A DNA stretch of 64,000 nucleotides from Acetispira formosa (nom. nud.) (GCA_023525915.1 CP026657.1:682001-746000); one strand, 5' to 3'. Shown: positions 23,892-33,987, counted from the first letter of the stretch. Translations and numbers: made by a program. Notes: a model not told the origin generated them from the sequence alone.

Positions 23892-26800
23892 TTAAGGCTG
23901 AGAATCATTCATCAGATCCTTGAAAAGATCCTCAGGCTGAATCGGCAGGCCAATGTCCACCACTTCCCGCCATGACAGGGCCTGGTTGGCTCCACTGAAA
24001 CCGCCGTCCTCATCATCACCCGGCCCCCTGGGGATGGGAACCTCATTCTCGGCCATGTTGGAACTGGTGTTGCCGTAAATAGTGACGGAGCCGGCATCCT
24101 GAATCGAAGCTTCTGAAGCCATGCCCGAACCCGCGTCCTTAATGCCCGTTAACTGCATCAGTTCCAGGGTGACGCCGTCTTCTGTTTGGACAGTCAGGCC
24201 GCTTTCCATCTGCTTGAGGTCATAACCTTTCATGTAAGGCGCGGGCAGGCCCGTGTAGGTGTCGACCACATACAGGAAACTATAACCGCCTGGATCGCAT
24301 GGATCGCCCGACGGAACATAGGAGGTGAAAACAGTGTTGGATCTGCCGTTGCCCAGACCGTCGATCTTGGGCTGGGTAATTACCATTTCGAAAACATTGT
24401 CGCCAAAATGATAGAACTCTCCCAAAACTTTCCAGGTATTGAGTTCGCGTTTATAACCAAGATATTTACCGCTCTTCAAATCATTGGCCATAGCGTTGTA
24501 GCTGCCCAGCTCATCAACGCCGCAGGCCGTTCTGTCCCCGGGAAGGCTGTCGGGATTGCAGATGCCGCCGTTGGTATAAACCGAGAAACGGCTCACATCC
24601 AGAAGCTCCCCGGTCAAAGGCTTGAAGGTCAAAGTACCGTTCAAATTCGGATTGCTCTTGTTGCCCCGGACCAGATCTTCCTTGATTCCATAAAGATACT
24701 GTGTGTAGTTGGCCCGGCATTCATCGCCGGGGTTCGGGTCAGGGCCGCAGGGGTAAGCGTCATCCTTGCCCCACATGCGCCCGGTTCCGAAAACTACCCA
24801 CAGGTTCCCCAAGGTGTCATAGGTGGCGTTAATGGCCCCGGTGATCGGGCGATCGGGATTGAACATGGGCGACAGCTTCCACTCGCCGGGAGCCAGAGGC
24901 TGGCCGTCTATTTCCGAAACCATCTGAAGGCGATAAAGTGCGCCGGTATCCCTGGCGTTCTTTTCAGCCGACAGACCCAGATAAACCACATAGTTGCTCC
25001 AGGTGATGTTATCGGAATCACTTCTGTCGACATAAGTGCTGCTGGCCCGGGGCATGAAGGTGTCGCTGAAAAAGCTTCGCTCCTCCGGGACCACCAACTG
25101 CCCGGCGTCGACCCGCTTGCCGGTGACGGCGTCCAGCACGATGATGCGGGCGTTCTGAAGGCTCCTGCCGTCATAGGCACCGCGTCCGCCAGGCTGGAGG
25201 GAACCGTTTTCCTCGATATCAAGCGTGGGGCCGCTGGGCAGCACCACATACCAGTTGTGGCCGGAGCGCACCACCATGGGGCTGTTGATGGTCAGGCCCA
25301 GTTCGCTGGTGCTGTATCGCCACATCAGAACGGGCTCTTCATCCGGCTCGGTGATGTCCAGGGCGAAAAATTCCGAATGGGAATACTCGGGCTTCTCGTC
25401 CGTTCCGATGTTGATGGTGCGGCCGCCCATACGCAGGCCCATGACCAGGACGGTACGCCAGCCCTCCTTGTAACCGGAAGTGTTCTTCCCGATTTTGACG
25501 TCCACAATCGTGGGGGTGAGATCAACCGTATAAGCGTGGTCGAAATCAGGTTCGGTCAGCCATTTCAGATGGGGCAGCACCGAGGTGGGAATGTATCCCC
25601 AGACTTCCGCCCCCAGATCATGATAGGGAATGCCCGTCTTGCCGACGCGATCACCGGCTACAGGCTTGACGAAATAGGAAGCCATGCCCAACTTGAGCGA
25701 ACCGTAGAACCCGGCGTTGACCGCGTGCAGTATTCCGTCATTGGAACCGAAATAGACCATGTTGCGCCTACCGGCCACCTTCTCTTTGTATTCCGCGTAA
25801 GACTGGTCGCCATAGAGCAGATGGAAGTTGGCCCCCGCTTCACCCACGATAATGGGGCGGGAGTTCATCACGTCGCCCATGCGCCACACGCGACGGCCCT
25901 CGAACCAGGCGGTGTTGACGGTGCGATTGCGGAAACCCTCCTGATCCACGCCAAGGGTGTATTCTATGAGCTTTCTGGCGCAGGCCTGACGAACCTCGGA
26001 ACGCCCGGAAGAGCACCTCAGGAGAGTTTGCAGCCTTTCCCTGGAAGCGTTGCCCGGCTCAAAGAGATAGTCCGAAAGCGCGACCGGAGTCCAGGCCTCA
26101 CTGCCGTCGGATTTTCTCACTTTTCCGTCTTCAGCGCCAAAATAGGAATAGATGCGGCGTCCCCCTTCCGCACCTTTGGCCGCGTTGGAGTAGGTGCGCG
26201 GATTGAGAACATCGTTCTGGGCTATCAGCCAGCGGGCGGGGTTCCAGATATCGCGGATGTCCTCAAAAGATTTCAGTTTATGCCACTGGTCGCGCGATGG
26301 TTTGGTGTTGTTGCCGAAGAGATCGGGATAGCGCCAGATGACCGGCTCCCCGGTGCCGCGGTCATGCTCGATATCGATGATCTCATCTTTGGTGATATCC
26401 AGCATCCGGCCCTCATCGGCATTGGGCGCGTCGGTATCTTCGCGCAGATTGCCCCATCTGTCGACAAAAAGTGAATAGATGTTGCCCAGCCATTTCACCG
26501 TTACGGATGAATCTTTGGGATCTTCATAGACCGAATGGTACTGGGTTTTGACGGTCATGCCGCCGCCCAGAATAGTGTTGATTGAGGCCGAGTTGGCCGT
26601 GCCGGTGGAAACGCTGTTGGCTATGGCTTCAAAGGCCCGCCCCAGCTTTTCCGATAATGACGAGAGGTTGGCCACATAGAAATAATTCTTGGGCGTCGAG
26701 CCGTAAACCGGGGCCTGGGTCTTCTCGTCATAGCCCTCTATAGCCGCCCAGGTGGATTTGTCATTTTCATCAGGGAACCCGGTGGCGCGGGGATCGGAGA

Positions 26801-29792
26801 AGCCGCCGTATTTGGCCGCCAGCTCCAGCGGAGTGGGCAGATATTCGACGTCAGGCGGATTGGGTGAAAACTCAAAGGAGCGGGTTTGAAGAATCCGCAT
26901 TCTCATTCTGGCGTTTTCACCGCACTGGGTGGTATTTGACGCACTGGCGGAGGCTTTCTCACAGCCCATGGGAGTGAAGAGTTTATCGTAAAAACCAGGA
27001 TGGGCGGTTTCACGCCTGGTGATGGAATAGACCCTCTGGCTTTCCTGCGCCTGGGTAATCACGCCCTTATACCAGTTGTCGTTCCTGACGGCGCCGGAAC
27101 TGTTCACGGCCTTGGCCGGCGAACCGTTGACCTCCCAGGAAGCCACGCCGACACCGTTTGGATCGTGGGGATAATGGTCATGGTTCTTGTAATTGGAGGC
27201 CGCGTCAATATAGGTGCCGTCATAATCATTATCCGTGCCGGTAATGGTGTAGCCCAGCCCGATCTCAGCGCTGGTGGAGGTGCGGAAGATCATGCTGGTG
27301 ATGGCCAGTCCCTTTATGTAACTGCCGGGAATACTCATTTTTCCGCCGCCGCTCTGGCGGGCGAAGCGATAGTATTTTTTGGCCCCGCTGATGGTTTTTG
27401 GATTGCCGTCGGCGGCGGCCGGCGCGGAATACCCTTTCAGAGGCCCGCTGTGAATAACCACCGGAGCGGCTTCACGGCAGACCGCTCCGCAATTGCGGCC
27501 GACTACCGGGGTTGTGCTGTCGGTGAGAAGGTTGATTTCATAAATAGAGGTGGAATCCTGCTCGTAATCACTCCAGCGGATGTGCACCTCGCTCTCGTCC
27601 GCATAGTTGACATTAATCCTGACGTTATAGGGTGTGCCGTCATCATCAGTTTTCCAGTCTTCAATGGCATAGCCGATGAAGCTCAGAAGGTGATCTCGGG
27701 TGCGGTTCATTACCGCCGTGGGCATCATGGTTATCTGCTGCCGGACCCCGGCGGCCTGGCCCGAACCGGGAACGTTGAAAGTCAGGGCCGGAAGGGCCGG
27801 GGTCACGCCCACGGTATAAATATCTATAGGTTCCCCTTTCCTGTTGGGGCTGAAATCATGGGTATGCGCGTAATAGGCCACGGCAGCCATGCTGTAGGTG
27901 CCCTCCAGGGACGGCTCATTGGGACAGAGGCCGACCACATCAGCCAAACTCCTCACCGGGCGGGGGGCGCAGACGGCCCTGGCCTCGGGATTATTGGGAT
28001 CGCGGGCATAATAATAGAGTTTGCCGGCCGTGTTGTAGCCCTCATGATTAGTGATCATTTTCAGATAGCTGTTCATGCTGGAGGGGCTGAAATCAGGAAA
28101 AGCCGACGACTTGTCCTGAAGTGAGGGCAGAGGCGGAATACCGCTGATATTGCCCGGATCATCACCGTCAAAAGTGTTGTCGATATCCGATATCATCAGG
28201 ATGACCGGCTTGGAGCAACTGGCGGCCAGTTCCTCAGGCCGGTCCTGATACCATTTGGTGATCATCGGGAGTGGGCGGCTGCTTTTGGGATAGAGATCAT
28301 CCCTGGCCTCTTCCGAACTCTGGGGCACATTGTTCGCGTCGCTGTATAGATACGCCCCGGCGTAATACTTGTCGTTTGCGGAGGCCGTGTAAAAGGCGGG
28401 GGTGGCCTCTTTGAGGCCGGAGTTGGCCGGAGCGGCCAGACCGCCGAAGTAACGGACGCCTTCAAAAAGCATTTCTCCCATTGGGTTGCCGAAGGAGGTC
28501 CAGTCTTTAATAAACTCGCCGCGACTGCCGGTGCTGACCCAGGAAGTGATGGTGAGCTTGTCGATGGTTCTGATGATGTTGTTTTTGGCCACATTGGCCC
28601 GCCGGTCGGCGTTATTGCCGGTGTCGTTGCCGTAGCCGCCGGAGTCAATGAGAACGCCGGTCTCGGAATCCACCGCTTTCGACATCGAGCCTATGTGATG
28701 CCTGATCACTCCGCCCCGTCTTTTGGCGGCCTGCTGGGCCACGCCGGTCATCAGGCCGAAATACATTTTGTCCTTTTCGCCATACTGCTGCAGAAGGCCG
28801 ATCGGCTTATATTTGCCGGTGCCCGGATACTGTTTGCAGCTCTCGCCCTTCGGCGGGCCGGTGAGGGGCTCGTCAACTCCGTCAATCATCTCACAGACGC
28901 GAACCCTGGCGTTATAGATGTTATTGGTATAATCGCCCCTTTTCAGCCCGGCCCCGGTAAAGGCGGTGTCGGCCGGAATATATTCCTCGGCCAGAACGGT
29001 CCAGTTCCAGACACGGAAGTTGGTTCCGTCCCGGTTCTTTTTATTGGCCGGAATATTGCGGACCACATGGAACAGCGGAGGCTTGGTGAGGCTGTCTTTG
29101 GTGAAACCGTCGGTATAGCGGGCGAAAAAGTGCATTCGTCCGCTGGTTGGTTTGGGTACGCCCAGGTAATATTCTGAATTGTAATACGGCAGGTGGCCGG
29201 TTTTGCCGCTCCACATATCGTCGGCCATGACGTCATAGCCCCAGACAATGGCGTTGCGGGGAACATAGGAATGTTCCACAATGGTTTCGTCCTTGCGGTC
29301 GATCTGACGGGTGCCGCCATACAGCACTTTCTTGATGGCGTCGATGCGGCTGGTCATCATGAAGTTGAGCCAGTTGCCGTGCCACTGGCTGCTGGCCCGG
29401 CAGACGCCGTATTTGTTCTCCGGCACTTTGATGTGCGCGTCCAGGCCGCCGGGCGCGGCGGCGGCCACATTCTTTTCAGCATAGCCTTTGCGCCGGAAAT
29501 AGCCGTTCTCATAGCCGTAGCACGATTCATGATCATAGTAGCCGAGATATCTGGTTTCCGGGTTAAAGCCGATGTCAAGAAAGCCGTCGCCGTCATGGTC
29601 GCCGGGGCTGTAGGCATGCCGGAACATCTTCTGGTCCTTGCTCAGTATCAACAAGACCATCGGAATGCTGCGGGGCGCTATCCAATAGGGGGTGGACTGG
29701 TAATCGCTCAATTCCGGCTCGGCCGCCAGGGCCGCGGTCGACGAAAGAGTGAGGCAGAGTCCAAATAACAGGGCGATGATTTTTGGGGGCAT
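23892..29792 (-). CDS. pilY1: PilY1-like type IV pilus assembly protein and adhesin
   Basis: A very large (1966 residues) exported protein. It has a signal peptide (residues 1-23, ending ALAA), an N-terminal Ca-type loop DHDGDGFLDIGF near residue 65, and a C-terminal half (about 1150-1900) with the PilC/PilY1 beta-propeller pattern: RRNMVYFGSNDGILHAVNAG, VWGYIPTSVLPHL, GLRMGGRTINIG and LWVVFGTGRMWG. PilY1 sits at the pilus tip, promotes extension and often binds surfaces. The variable N-terminal half is longer than in Pseudomonas (~1160 total there). CAGGAG lies before the ATG. It follows pilW-fimT-pilV-pilX, the usual minor pilin order. Confidence 0.93.
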   Translation of the reverse strand: MPPKIIALLFGLCLTLSSTAALAAEPELSDYQSTPYWIAPRSIPMVLLILSKDQKMFRHAYSPGDHDGDGFLDIGFNPETRYLGYYDHESCYGYENGYFRRKGYAEKNVAAAAPGGLDAHIKVPENKYGVCRASSQWHGNWLNFMMTSRIDAIKKVLYGGTRQIDRKDETIVEHSYVPRNAIVWGYDVMADDMWSGKTGHLPYYNSEYYLGVPKPTSGRMHFFARYTDGFTKDSLTKPPLFHVVRNIPANKKNRDGTNFRVWNWTVLAEEYIPADTAFTGAGLKRGDYTNNIYNARVRVCEMIDGVDEPLTGPPKGESCKQYPGTGKYKPIGLLQQYGEKDKMYFGLMTGVAQQAAKRRGGVIRHHIGSMSKAVDSETGVLIDSGGYGNDTGNNADRRANVAKNNIIRTIDKLTITSWVSTGSRGEFIKDWTSFGNPMGEMLFEGVRYFGGLAAPANSGLKEATPAFYTASANDKYYAGAYLYSDANNVPQSSEEARDDLYPKSSRPLPMITKWYQDRPEELAASCSKPVILMISDIDNTFDGDDPGNISGIPPLPSLQDKSSAFPDFSPSSMNSYLKMITNHEGYNTAGKLYYYARDPNNPEARAVCAPRPVRSLADVVGLCPNEPSLEGTYSMAAVAYYAHTHDFSPNRKGEPIDIYTVGVTPALPALTFNVPGSGQAAGVRQQITMMPTAVMNRTRDHLLSFIGYAIEDWKTDDDGTPYNVRINVNYADESEVHIRWSDYEQDSTSIYEINLLTDSTTPVVGRNCGAVCREAAPVVIHSGPLKGYSAPAAADGNPKTISGAKKYYRFARQSGGGKMSIPGSYIKGLAITSMIFRTSTSAEIGLGYTITGTDNDYDGTYIDAASNYKNHDHYPHDPNGVGVASWEVNGSPAKAVNSSGAVRNDNWYKGVITQAQESQRVYSITRRETAHPGFYDKLFTPMGCEKASASASNTTQCGENARMRMRILQTRSFEFSPNPPDVEYLPTPLELAAKYGGFSDPRATGFPDENDKSTWAAIEGYDEKTQAPVYGSTPKNYFYVANLSSLSEKLGRAFEAIANSVSTGTANSASINTILGGGMTVKTQYHSVYEDPKDSSVTVKWLGNIYSLFVDRWGNLREDTDAPNADEGRMLDITKDEIIDIEHDRGTGEPVIWRYPDLFGNNTKPSRDQWHKLKSFEDIRDIWNPARWLIAQNDVLNPRTYSNAAKGAEGGRRIYSYFGAEDGKVRKSDGSEAWTPVALSDYLFEPGNASRERLQTLLRCSSGRSEVRQACARKLIEYTLGVDQEGFRNRTVNTAWFEGRRVWRMGDVMNSRPIIVGEAGANFHLLYGDQSYAEYKEKVAGRRNMVYFGSNDGILHAVNAGFYGSLKLGMASYFVKPVAGDRVGKTGIPYHDLGAEVWGYIPTSVLPHLKWLTEPDFDHAYTVDLTPTIVDVKIGKNTSGYKEGWRTVLVMGLRMGGRTINIGTDEKPEYSHSEFFALDITEPDEEPVLMWRYSTSELGLTINSPMVVRSGHNWYVVLPSGPTLDIEENGSLQPGGRGAYDGRSLQNARIIVLDAVTGKRVDAGQLVVPEERSFFSDTFMPRASSTYVDRSDSDNITWSNYVVYLGLSAEKNARDTGALYRLQMVSEIDGQPLAPGEWKLSPMFNPDRPITGAINATYDTLGNLWVVFGTGRMWGKDDAYPCGPDPNPGDECRANYTQYLYGIKEDLVRGNKSNPNLNGTLTFKPLTGELLDVSRFSVYTNGGICNPDSLPGDRTACGVDELGSYNAMANDLKSGKYLGYKRELNTWKVLGEFYHFGDNVFEMVITQPKIDGLGNGRSNTVFTSYVPSGDPCDPGGYSFLYVVDTYTGLPAPYMKGYDLKQMESGLTVQTEDGVTLELMQLTGIKDAGSGMASEASIQDAGSVTIYGNTSSNMAENEVPIPRGPGDDEDGGFSGANQALSWREVVDIGLPIQPEDLFKDLMNDSQP

Positions 29793-29820
29793 ATGGCGGC
29801 TCCTGAGGCTTTAGAACTTC

Positions 29821-30498
29821 TTAGGGAAGGGTTTCCTTATAAATGGCGGTTATCACGCTGTGGGGCGATTCAACGTTGCCGCTGTAATAATCCGATCTTT
29901 TATCGTCGCCGCTGAGGGGTATCCGTCCGGTAGCCGTAACCACCACAATGGCCTGAATATTGGCCCCATCGTTATTGCCGTAGTGGCCAGACCCGTCGAT
30001 CGACGAGCCGGGCTGCGGCAGCGGCCCCATGCCGCCGTTGTTGCTGTAGTTGAGGGCCACGGCGGCGGTGGCCACGATGTTTCCATCGTGTTTTATGGTG
30101 ATATGGGGGGCATGGGCGGCGGTGGAGACCAGATAACGGTTCATGATATCCGACTCCAGCCCCTCTCCGGCCAGTTCCAGCAAGGTTTCGAGATTGAAAT
30201 CCGGGCTCATTTCCACCGTGAAGGGGCTGTTGCCGCCGGAATTGTCGGTGAAATATCCACTGGGCGGTCCCAGGGTCGGATAAAGCAGGGTGCGTGACAG
30301 CATAATGGCGATGCGGGCGGCTGAATCGGCTTTGGTGAAAGCGTCGCGGCCCATATAGGTATTTCGGGAGATGACCAGTTCACTTCTGGTGTTCAGGAAA
30401 AGGGCCGTAGCCATCAGCCCCATCAGCAACATCACTATCAGGGCGAAGATAAGCACCGCGCCTTCAGGATTTTTCCGGTCACGGCTTTTTATGATCAT
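29821..30498 (-). CDS. pilX: PilX-like minor pilin protein
   Basis: A 225-residue protein with a short basic start (MIIKSRDRKNPEGA) and a prepilin-like hydrophobic helix VLIFALIVMLLMGLMATALFL followed by LNTRSELVISRN, the pattern of PilX N-termini that keep Gly-Ala near the peptidase site without the exact Phe. The rest is a globular pilin domain with an Asn/Gly-rich loop. It lies 28 bases before pilY1 and after pilV. Within the operon it should be part of the priming complex at the pilus tip with PilY1. Confidence 0.85.
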   Translation of the reverse strand: MIIKSRDRKNPEGAVLIFALIVMLLMGLMATALFLNTRSELVISRNTYMGRDAFTKADSAARIAIMLSRTLLYPTLGPPSGYFTDNSGGNSPFTVEMSPDFNLETLLELAGEGLESDIMNRYLVSTAAHAPHITIKHDGNIVATAAVALNYSNNGGMGPLPQPGSSIDGSGHYGNNDGANIQAIVVVTATGRIPLSGDDKRSDYYSGNVESPHSVITAIYKETLP

Positions 30499-30528
30499 AA
30501 AGACCTCCCGGCCCGGCTGAGCCGGGAA

Positions 30529-31041
30529 TCAATTGCCGCCAAAACCTAAGGCGGAAATTATGGAATCATAGACCATGCTATGGTCCTTGGCCGGTCCGCG
30601 CCACTGAACAGTCACCGTCACAGTGTGGCTGCGGGAGGTGGGCGTTCCGCTTATCAGGGCGGTAGTCCGCTTGAAACAGCCATCGCGGTTATCGCCGGTG
30701 CACTCAACCCCTTCCCGCGTCAGACACTCGTTGTAGCAGGCGTTGAATTTGCCGCTGGAACAGGGGTCATTCGAGCCGGAAAAGCAGACCGGGTCATTCT
30801 CCATCTGTTGGGCAGAGATTTCAATGGAATCGAACTCAAGCGACCGGAGAAGCTCGGCCTGAGATTCCGCCAGAAATGAAGCCGCCGTGAGCGAATCGGC
30901 CTGTGAACCGCTGCGAACGGCCGAAGCATGAAAAGCCAGCACCGCCAGGCAACCCAGGGCAATCACCACCACGGCCACCAGCACTTCGATGAGGGTGAAG
31001 CCGGCCGCGCCTTTGATATTTCTATGGTTCACATTTTTCAT
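30529..31041 (-). CDS. pilV: PilV-like minor pilin (prepilin N-methylation protein)
   Basis: A 170-residue type IV prepilin. The cleavage motif AAGFTLIEVLVAVVVIALG sits at residues ~13-31, with Gly before Phe and Glu at +5 as the peptidase requires. The globular part has six cysteines (for example DPVCFSGSNDPCSSGKFNAC), suggesting disulfide-stabilised loops. Upstream are 207 non-coding bases holding a 141 bp MITE, between it and fimT. The ATG at 31041 has only a weak ribosome binding site visible. Confidence 0.88.
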   Translation of the reverse strand: MKNVNHRNIKGAAGFTLIEVLVAVVVIALGCLAVLAFHASAVRSGSQADSLTAASFLAESQAELLRSLEFDSIEISAQQMENDPVCFSGSNDPCSSGKFNACYNECLTREGVECTGDNRDGCFKRTTALISGTPTSRSHTVTVTVQWRGPAKDHSMVYDSIISALGFGGN

Positions 31042-31068
31042 AAATTATGCCGCCAGCGTTATTGGTTA

Positions 31069-31209
31069 GAAGTCATTTCATAAATAAGATTTTTGTTTCC
31101 TGGCTAGGCGCGAAGGCTTTTTAAGCGCAGGAATATATGACATATTTCGAGCATTAAAAAGGCTGAGCAACGACGCCAGGGAGCAAAAAGATATTTATGA
31201 AATGACTTC
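31069..31209 (-). mobile_element. 141 bp MITE with TA duplication, copy 2, inside the pilus operon
   Basis: It is the reverse complement of 15047-15187 with about two differences, flanked by TA at 31067-31068 and 31210-31211. It lies between fimT and pilV on the transcribed strand, where its inverted ends can fold in the mRNA. Confidence 0.9.
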
Positions 31210-31248
31210 TAAAAATCTCATACTTCCCTTAGCGGGCCGGGCGGGCTT

Positions 31249-31824
31249 TCAACGTGTCTGCGCCGCCTGGGCGGTGATAAGGGAGGCCCGTCCGGTCACG
31301 CCGTCCACAGCCAGGGTCCGTTTGGCTGTGTTGCGGGTGGAGGCCAGCGTCAGGTGAAATGGCCCGTGGGAGGCCATCATGCGGCTGGAGGGCAGAAAGA
31401 CCGCCCAGAAGACGCTGTTGCCAGTGCTCACATCCACACCCAGCCCGTTGTTAAAATTGTCATTTTCCAAAACAGTCACTGTTGCGGCCAATTCATGGTG
31501 CGAACCAGGCAAAAGGGCCCATTCTTTAAAGGCCCCTAGAGTTCCGCCGTCCTGACCATTGGAAAAAACAGCCACATAGCTGCGCATGACGCAAACGGAA
31601 TCAGCGGTTTTGGAGCAATCCACCACCACACGCACCGGCTTGTGCGAGTTGGCCGCTTTCAGGCGGGCCATGCGCATTGCCGTAGCCAGGTGGCGTGAAT
31701 CGCTCCGCAGCTCCGCATAGGGCACCAAACTGGAAAGGGCCGGCACAGCCATGAGCGCCAGAATAGCCACAACAGCTACCACCACCATTACTTCGATCAA
31801 TGAAAAACCTTTTTTCACTGTCAC
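31249..31824 (-). CDS. fimT: GspH/FimT family pseudopilin
   Basis: A 191-residue type IV prepilin-like protein. Its cleavage site is KKGFSLIEVMVVVAVVAILALMAVPAL at residues ~5-30, with Gly before Phe and Glu at +5. The downstream LRSDSRHLATAMRMARLKAANSHKPVRV is the GspH/FimT signature where the helix continues into the beta domain. It is likely a minor pilin initiating the pilus with PilV, PilW, PilX and PilY1. It is 98 bases after pilW in the same direction. Confidence 0.9.
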   Translation of the reverse strand: MTVKKGFSLIEVMVVVAVVAILALMAVPALSSLVPYAELRSDSRHLATAMRMARLKAANSHKPVRVVVDCSKTADSVCVMRSYVAVFSNGQDGGTLGAFKEWALLPGSHHELAATVTVLENDNFNNGLGVDVSTGNSVFWAVFLPSSRMMASHGPFHLTLASTRNTAKRTLAVDGVTGRASLITAQAAQTR

Positions 31825-31922
31825 AAGTTGCCTCCCCCCACGCGGGTGAATCGTTCGTTCAGGGCGGACCGGCCCCCCTTTATCGCCTGTTTGCGGCGGG
31901 TTGATTGTGGGCCGGTAAAAAA

Positions 31923-33053
31923 TCAGTAATTTCGCAGATAAACAGTGTCGGATAAAACACGCCGCTGATAGCCGTCGGCCACTCCGCCAGGCTGGCGGTT
32001 GAAAACCGATACCGGCCGCCCGGCCGCCGTGGTTTCATTTTTGATCTGCGATTTGGAAACCAGGGCCAGCCGCACCGCCCGGACCCAGCGCCCACTGGCC
32101 AGGAGCTCATCCGTCAGGCCGTGCTCAACCGTTATGTTGGTCAGTTGATTGCCTCCGGCCTGATTGTTGAGGATGTAGCCCACCTGAAAATCTTCGATGT
32201 CATTGGCCAGCACCACCGGACCTCCCGTCTCCGAATAGGGATTATCCTTATTCCGGCCATCGGTGAAATCATAATAATTGGCCATGAGACAGTTGTTGTC
32301 CTGATCCAGAAAATAGGTGACCAGCGTCACATCACGCAAACGGTAAACATTGGACCCCTCAGGAAAGCTTTCGCCAAACGGTTCACTGCCGGGCTTGAAG
32401 CGCGGGCCGAGAGTTATGCTGGTCGCGCCGCCCGCGGAATTGACATCCCCGGCCTGAAGCACCACCACCGTGCCGCCGTTGGCCACAGCGATCATGTCGC
32501 CGTCATTGAGAAGGCCGTCTTTGAGCAGCTCCCTGAGAGTTAAGGCTGAATCACTCCCGACGTCGTATGTCCCGGCCAGCGAACCGACGGCCTGAGGCGA
32601 CTCCATCTCGGTGCGGAAAATGGTCAGCGTGTCAGATCCGGCCGTTCCGCCGTCCCGGCCGAAAATGGCCCTCACGCCCGGTTTGGAGCTTGAATTGTAA
32701 CGGAACCAGCCCGGCGCGATGCCCAATGTCTGGCTGAAAGCCGTGTCATTTATATAGATATGAACTCTTCCGGCCCCCATGAGTCCCAGGCCGTTGCCGC
32801 TCATCCGCACATCCCTGGCCACGGAATAGAGGGCCGACCTAAGGTTCTGCATTTGCTCCAGGAGGGAATCCTGAGCCACGTGGTAGCGGGCATTGACCTG
32901 GTAAAGGGAGAAAGCGGCTCCGAGCACAATGATGCTGACCAGAAGGACTATCATCAGCTCAACCAGGGTCATGCCGGGTTTGCCCGCTGGAGTGACCACA
33001 GCGGCAGGTTTTTTCTGTTTTGACGAATAATCGGGGCCGAAGCGGTGCGGCAT
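31923..33053 (-). CDS. pilW: PilW-like minor pilin
   Basis: A 376-residue prepilin, first gene of the minor pilin operon. A 27-residue leader precedes the peptidase site KPG|MTLVELMIVLLVSIIVLG, with Met at +1 and Glu at +5. The ~330-residue globular domain follows PilW proteins (ALYSVARDVRMSGNGLGLMGAG near residue 75, and the late VLANDIEDFQVGY). A sigma-54-type promoter lies about 120 bases upstream at 33173-33188. Minor pilins of this set control pilus initiation and retraction. Confidence 0.88.
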   Translation of the reverse strand: MPHRFGPDYSSKQKKPAAVVTPAGKPGMTLVELMIVLLVSIIVLGAAFSLYQVNARYHVAQDSLLEQMQNLRSALYSVARDVRMSGNGLGLMGAGRVHIYINDTAFSQTLGIAPGWFRYNSSSKPGVRAIFGRDGGTAGSDTLTIFRTEMESPQAVGSLAGTYDVGSDSALTLRELLKDGLLNDGDMIAVANGGTVVVLQAGDVNSAGGATSITLGPRFKPGSEPFGESFPEGSNVYRLRDVTLVTYFLDQDNNCLMANYYDFTDGRNKDNPYSETGGPVVLANDIEDFQVGYILNNQAGGNQLTNITVEHGLTDELLASGRWVRAVRLALVSKSQIKNETTAAGRPVSVFNRQPGGVADGYQRRVLSDTVYLRNY

Positions 33054-33641
33054 ATAAATTCCCCGCGCCAGGGCTTACGCCTGAGATAAAAAATAGAATA
33101 ATTCAGTGAAATGCCGCGACAGGTGATTATTCGCGGATCTCTCCTGACCAATTCAATTAAAATCGGGGATTGGGCAAAGGTTTGGCCAAAGCCGCATGGA
33201 TAAAATCCAGGATTGAAACGTGGGGATAAAAAAACAGGAGGGAAAAAATAAGACTCCGCTTATGAGGTTATTTTCTTTTTTCAACATTTTTCATACCTAT
33301 TAGAGTTTGTAATAAAAAAATGGCACAAATAGAGATGTATTAAAAATTAAATTGAATATGCCATATGAAGAAACCGCTGCCGCCGGTTTCCCGGATGCAG
33401 GGCGCCAATCGATTCTCGCATTTCGATATTAATGTCAGTAACTTACTAGTCCTATAAAATTAAGTTACCACAATATGCATAAGCATTCAATCATTTTTTT
33501 TAACATTACCTCTGGAGAAACAAAAATAGAAATCAAAGTGGTCAGTATTATATAAAACCAATTTGCTTTATTTAAAATTAACTACTGACCAAACTTTTAT
33601 CAGCAATCAATATAATTATAAAATTTAAACAAGTTTAATTG
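33054..33641. other. AT-rich interval upstream of the pilus operon
   Basis: Apart from the sigma-54 site, I see no gene in these ~590 bases. Long A and T runs dominate from 33230 on. An enhancer-binding site for the sigma-54 promoter could lie here, but no clear repeated motif was found. Confidence 0.5.
33173..33188 (-). promoter_or_regulatory. Candidate sigma-54 promoter of the pilW operon
   Basis: On the minus strand TGGCCAAACCTTTGCC keeps the invariant GG-N10-GC and TTGC of the -24/-12 class, with two changes in the -24 box. Start would be near 33162, ~110 bases before the pilW ATG. Confidence 0.6.
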
Positions 33642-33669
33642 TTGACATTTCACACAAATATGCTAGCAT
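33642..33669 (+). promoter_or_regulatory. Sigma-70-type promoter of the small Asn/Gly/Lys-rich gene
   Basis: A perfect TTGACA (33642-33647), 16 bases, then TAGCAT (33664-33669) in an AT-rich context. Downstream the leader holds three hairpins (CGGGTTT/AAACCCG, ATCCCGTC/GACGGGAT, GGGCGG/CCGCCC). Confidence 0.6.
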
Positions 33670-33816
33670 TAATTCGGGTTTGCAAAAAAACCCGCATCCC
33701 GTCCAGACGGGATACCATCCTCCGGGACTGTTCCCTTTCTCTCTTCAACAGAAGGCAGCCCGGACGAAAAAACCCATCAAGGGCGGCAACCGCCCGAAAA
33801 ATCACGGAGGCATTTT

Positions 33817-33987
33817 ATGGACAACAAAAAACCTGAACATGGCAACAGCACCGGCTTTCACGGCAATCAATACGTTGACAGCAAGGGCAAACAGAAGAAC
33901 AGCACCCAGAACACCGGCAGCGACCAGAAAACCGGCGGGAAACAGACCGGCTCCACCGGTTCCTCCACTAAAAACAGCACCAAGTAA
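33817..33987 (+). CDS. Small hydrophilic low-complexity protein (56 aa)
   Basis: A 56-residue protein of Lys, Asn, Gln, Gly, Ser and Thr with no hydrophobic segment, for example FHGNQYVDSKGKQKNSTQ and TGSDQKTGGKQTGSTG. Such composition suggests a disordered stress protein or a nucleic-acid-associated peptide. It is supported by a strong SD (GGAGG, 6 bases before the ATG), a good promoter at 33642, a structured ~145-base leader, and a 12 bp hairpin after the stop. I know no family for it. Confidence 0.65.
   Translation: MDNKKPEHGNSTGFHGNQYVDSKGKQKNSTQNTGSDQKTGGKQTGSTGSSTKNSTK

Noticed and set aside
24186-26474. A 762-codon open frame on the plus strand opposite pilY1
   Set aside because: It is antisense to the clearly coding pilY1 and its translation has no family pattern. 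Long antisense frames are expected opposite GC-rich codons. The same applies to 27000-28124.
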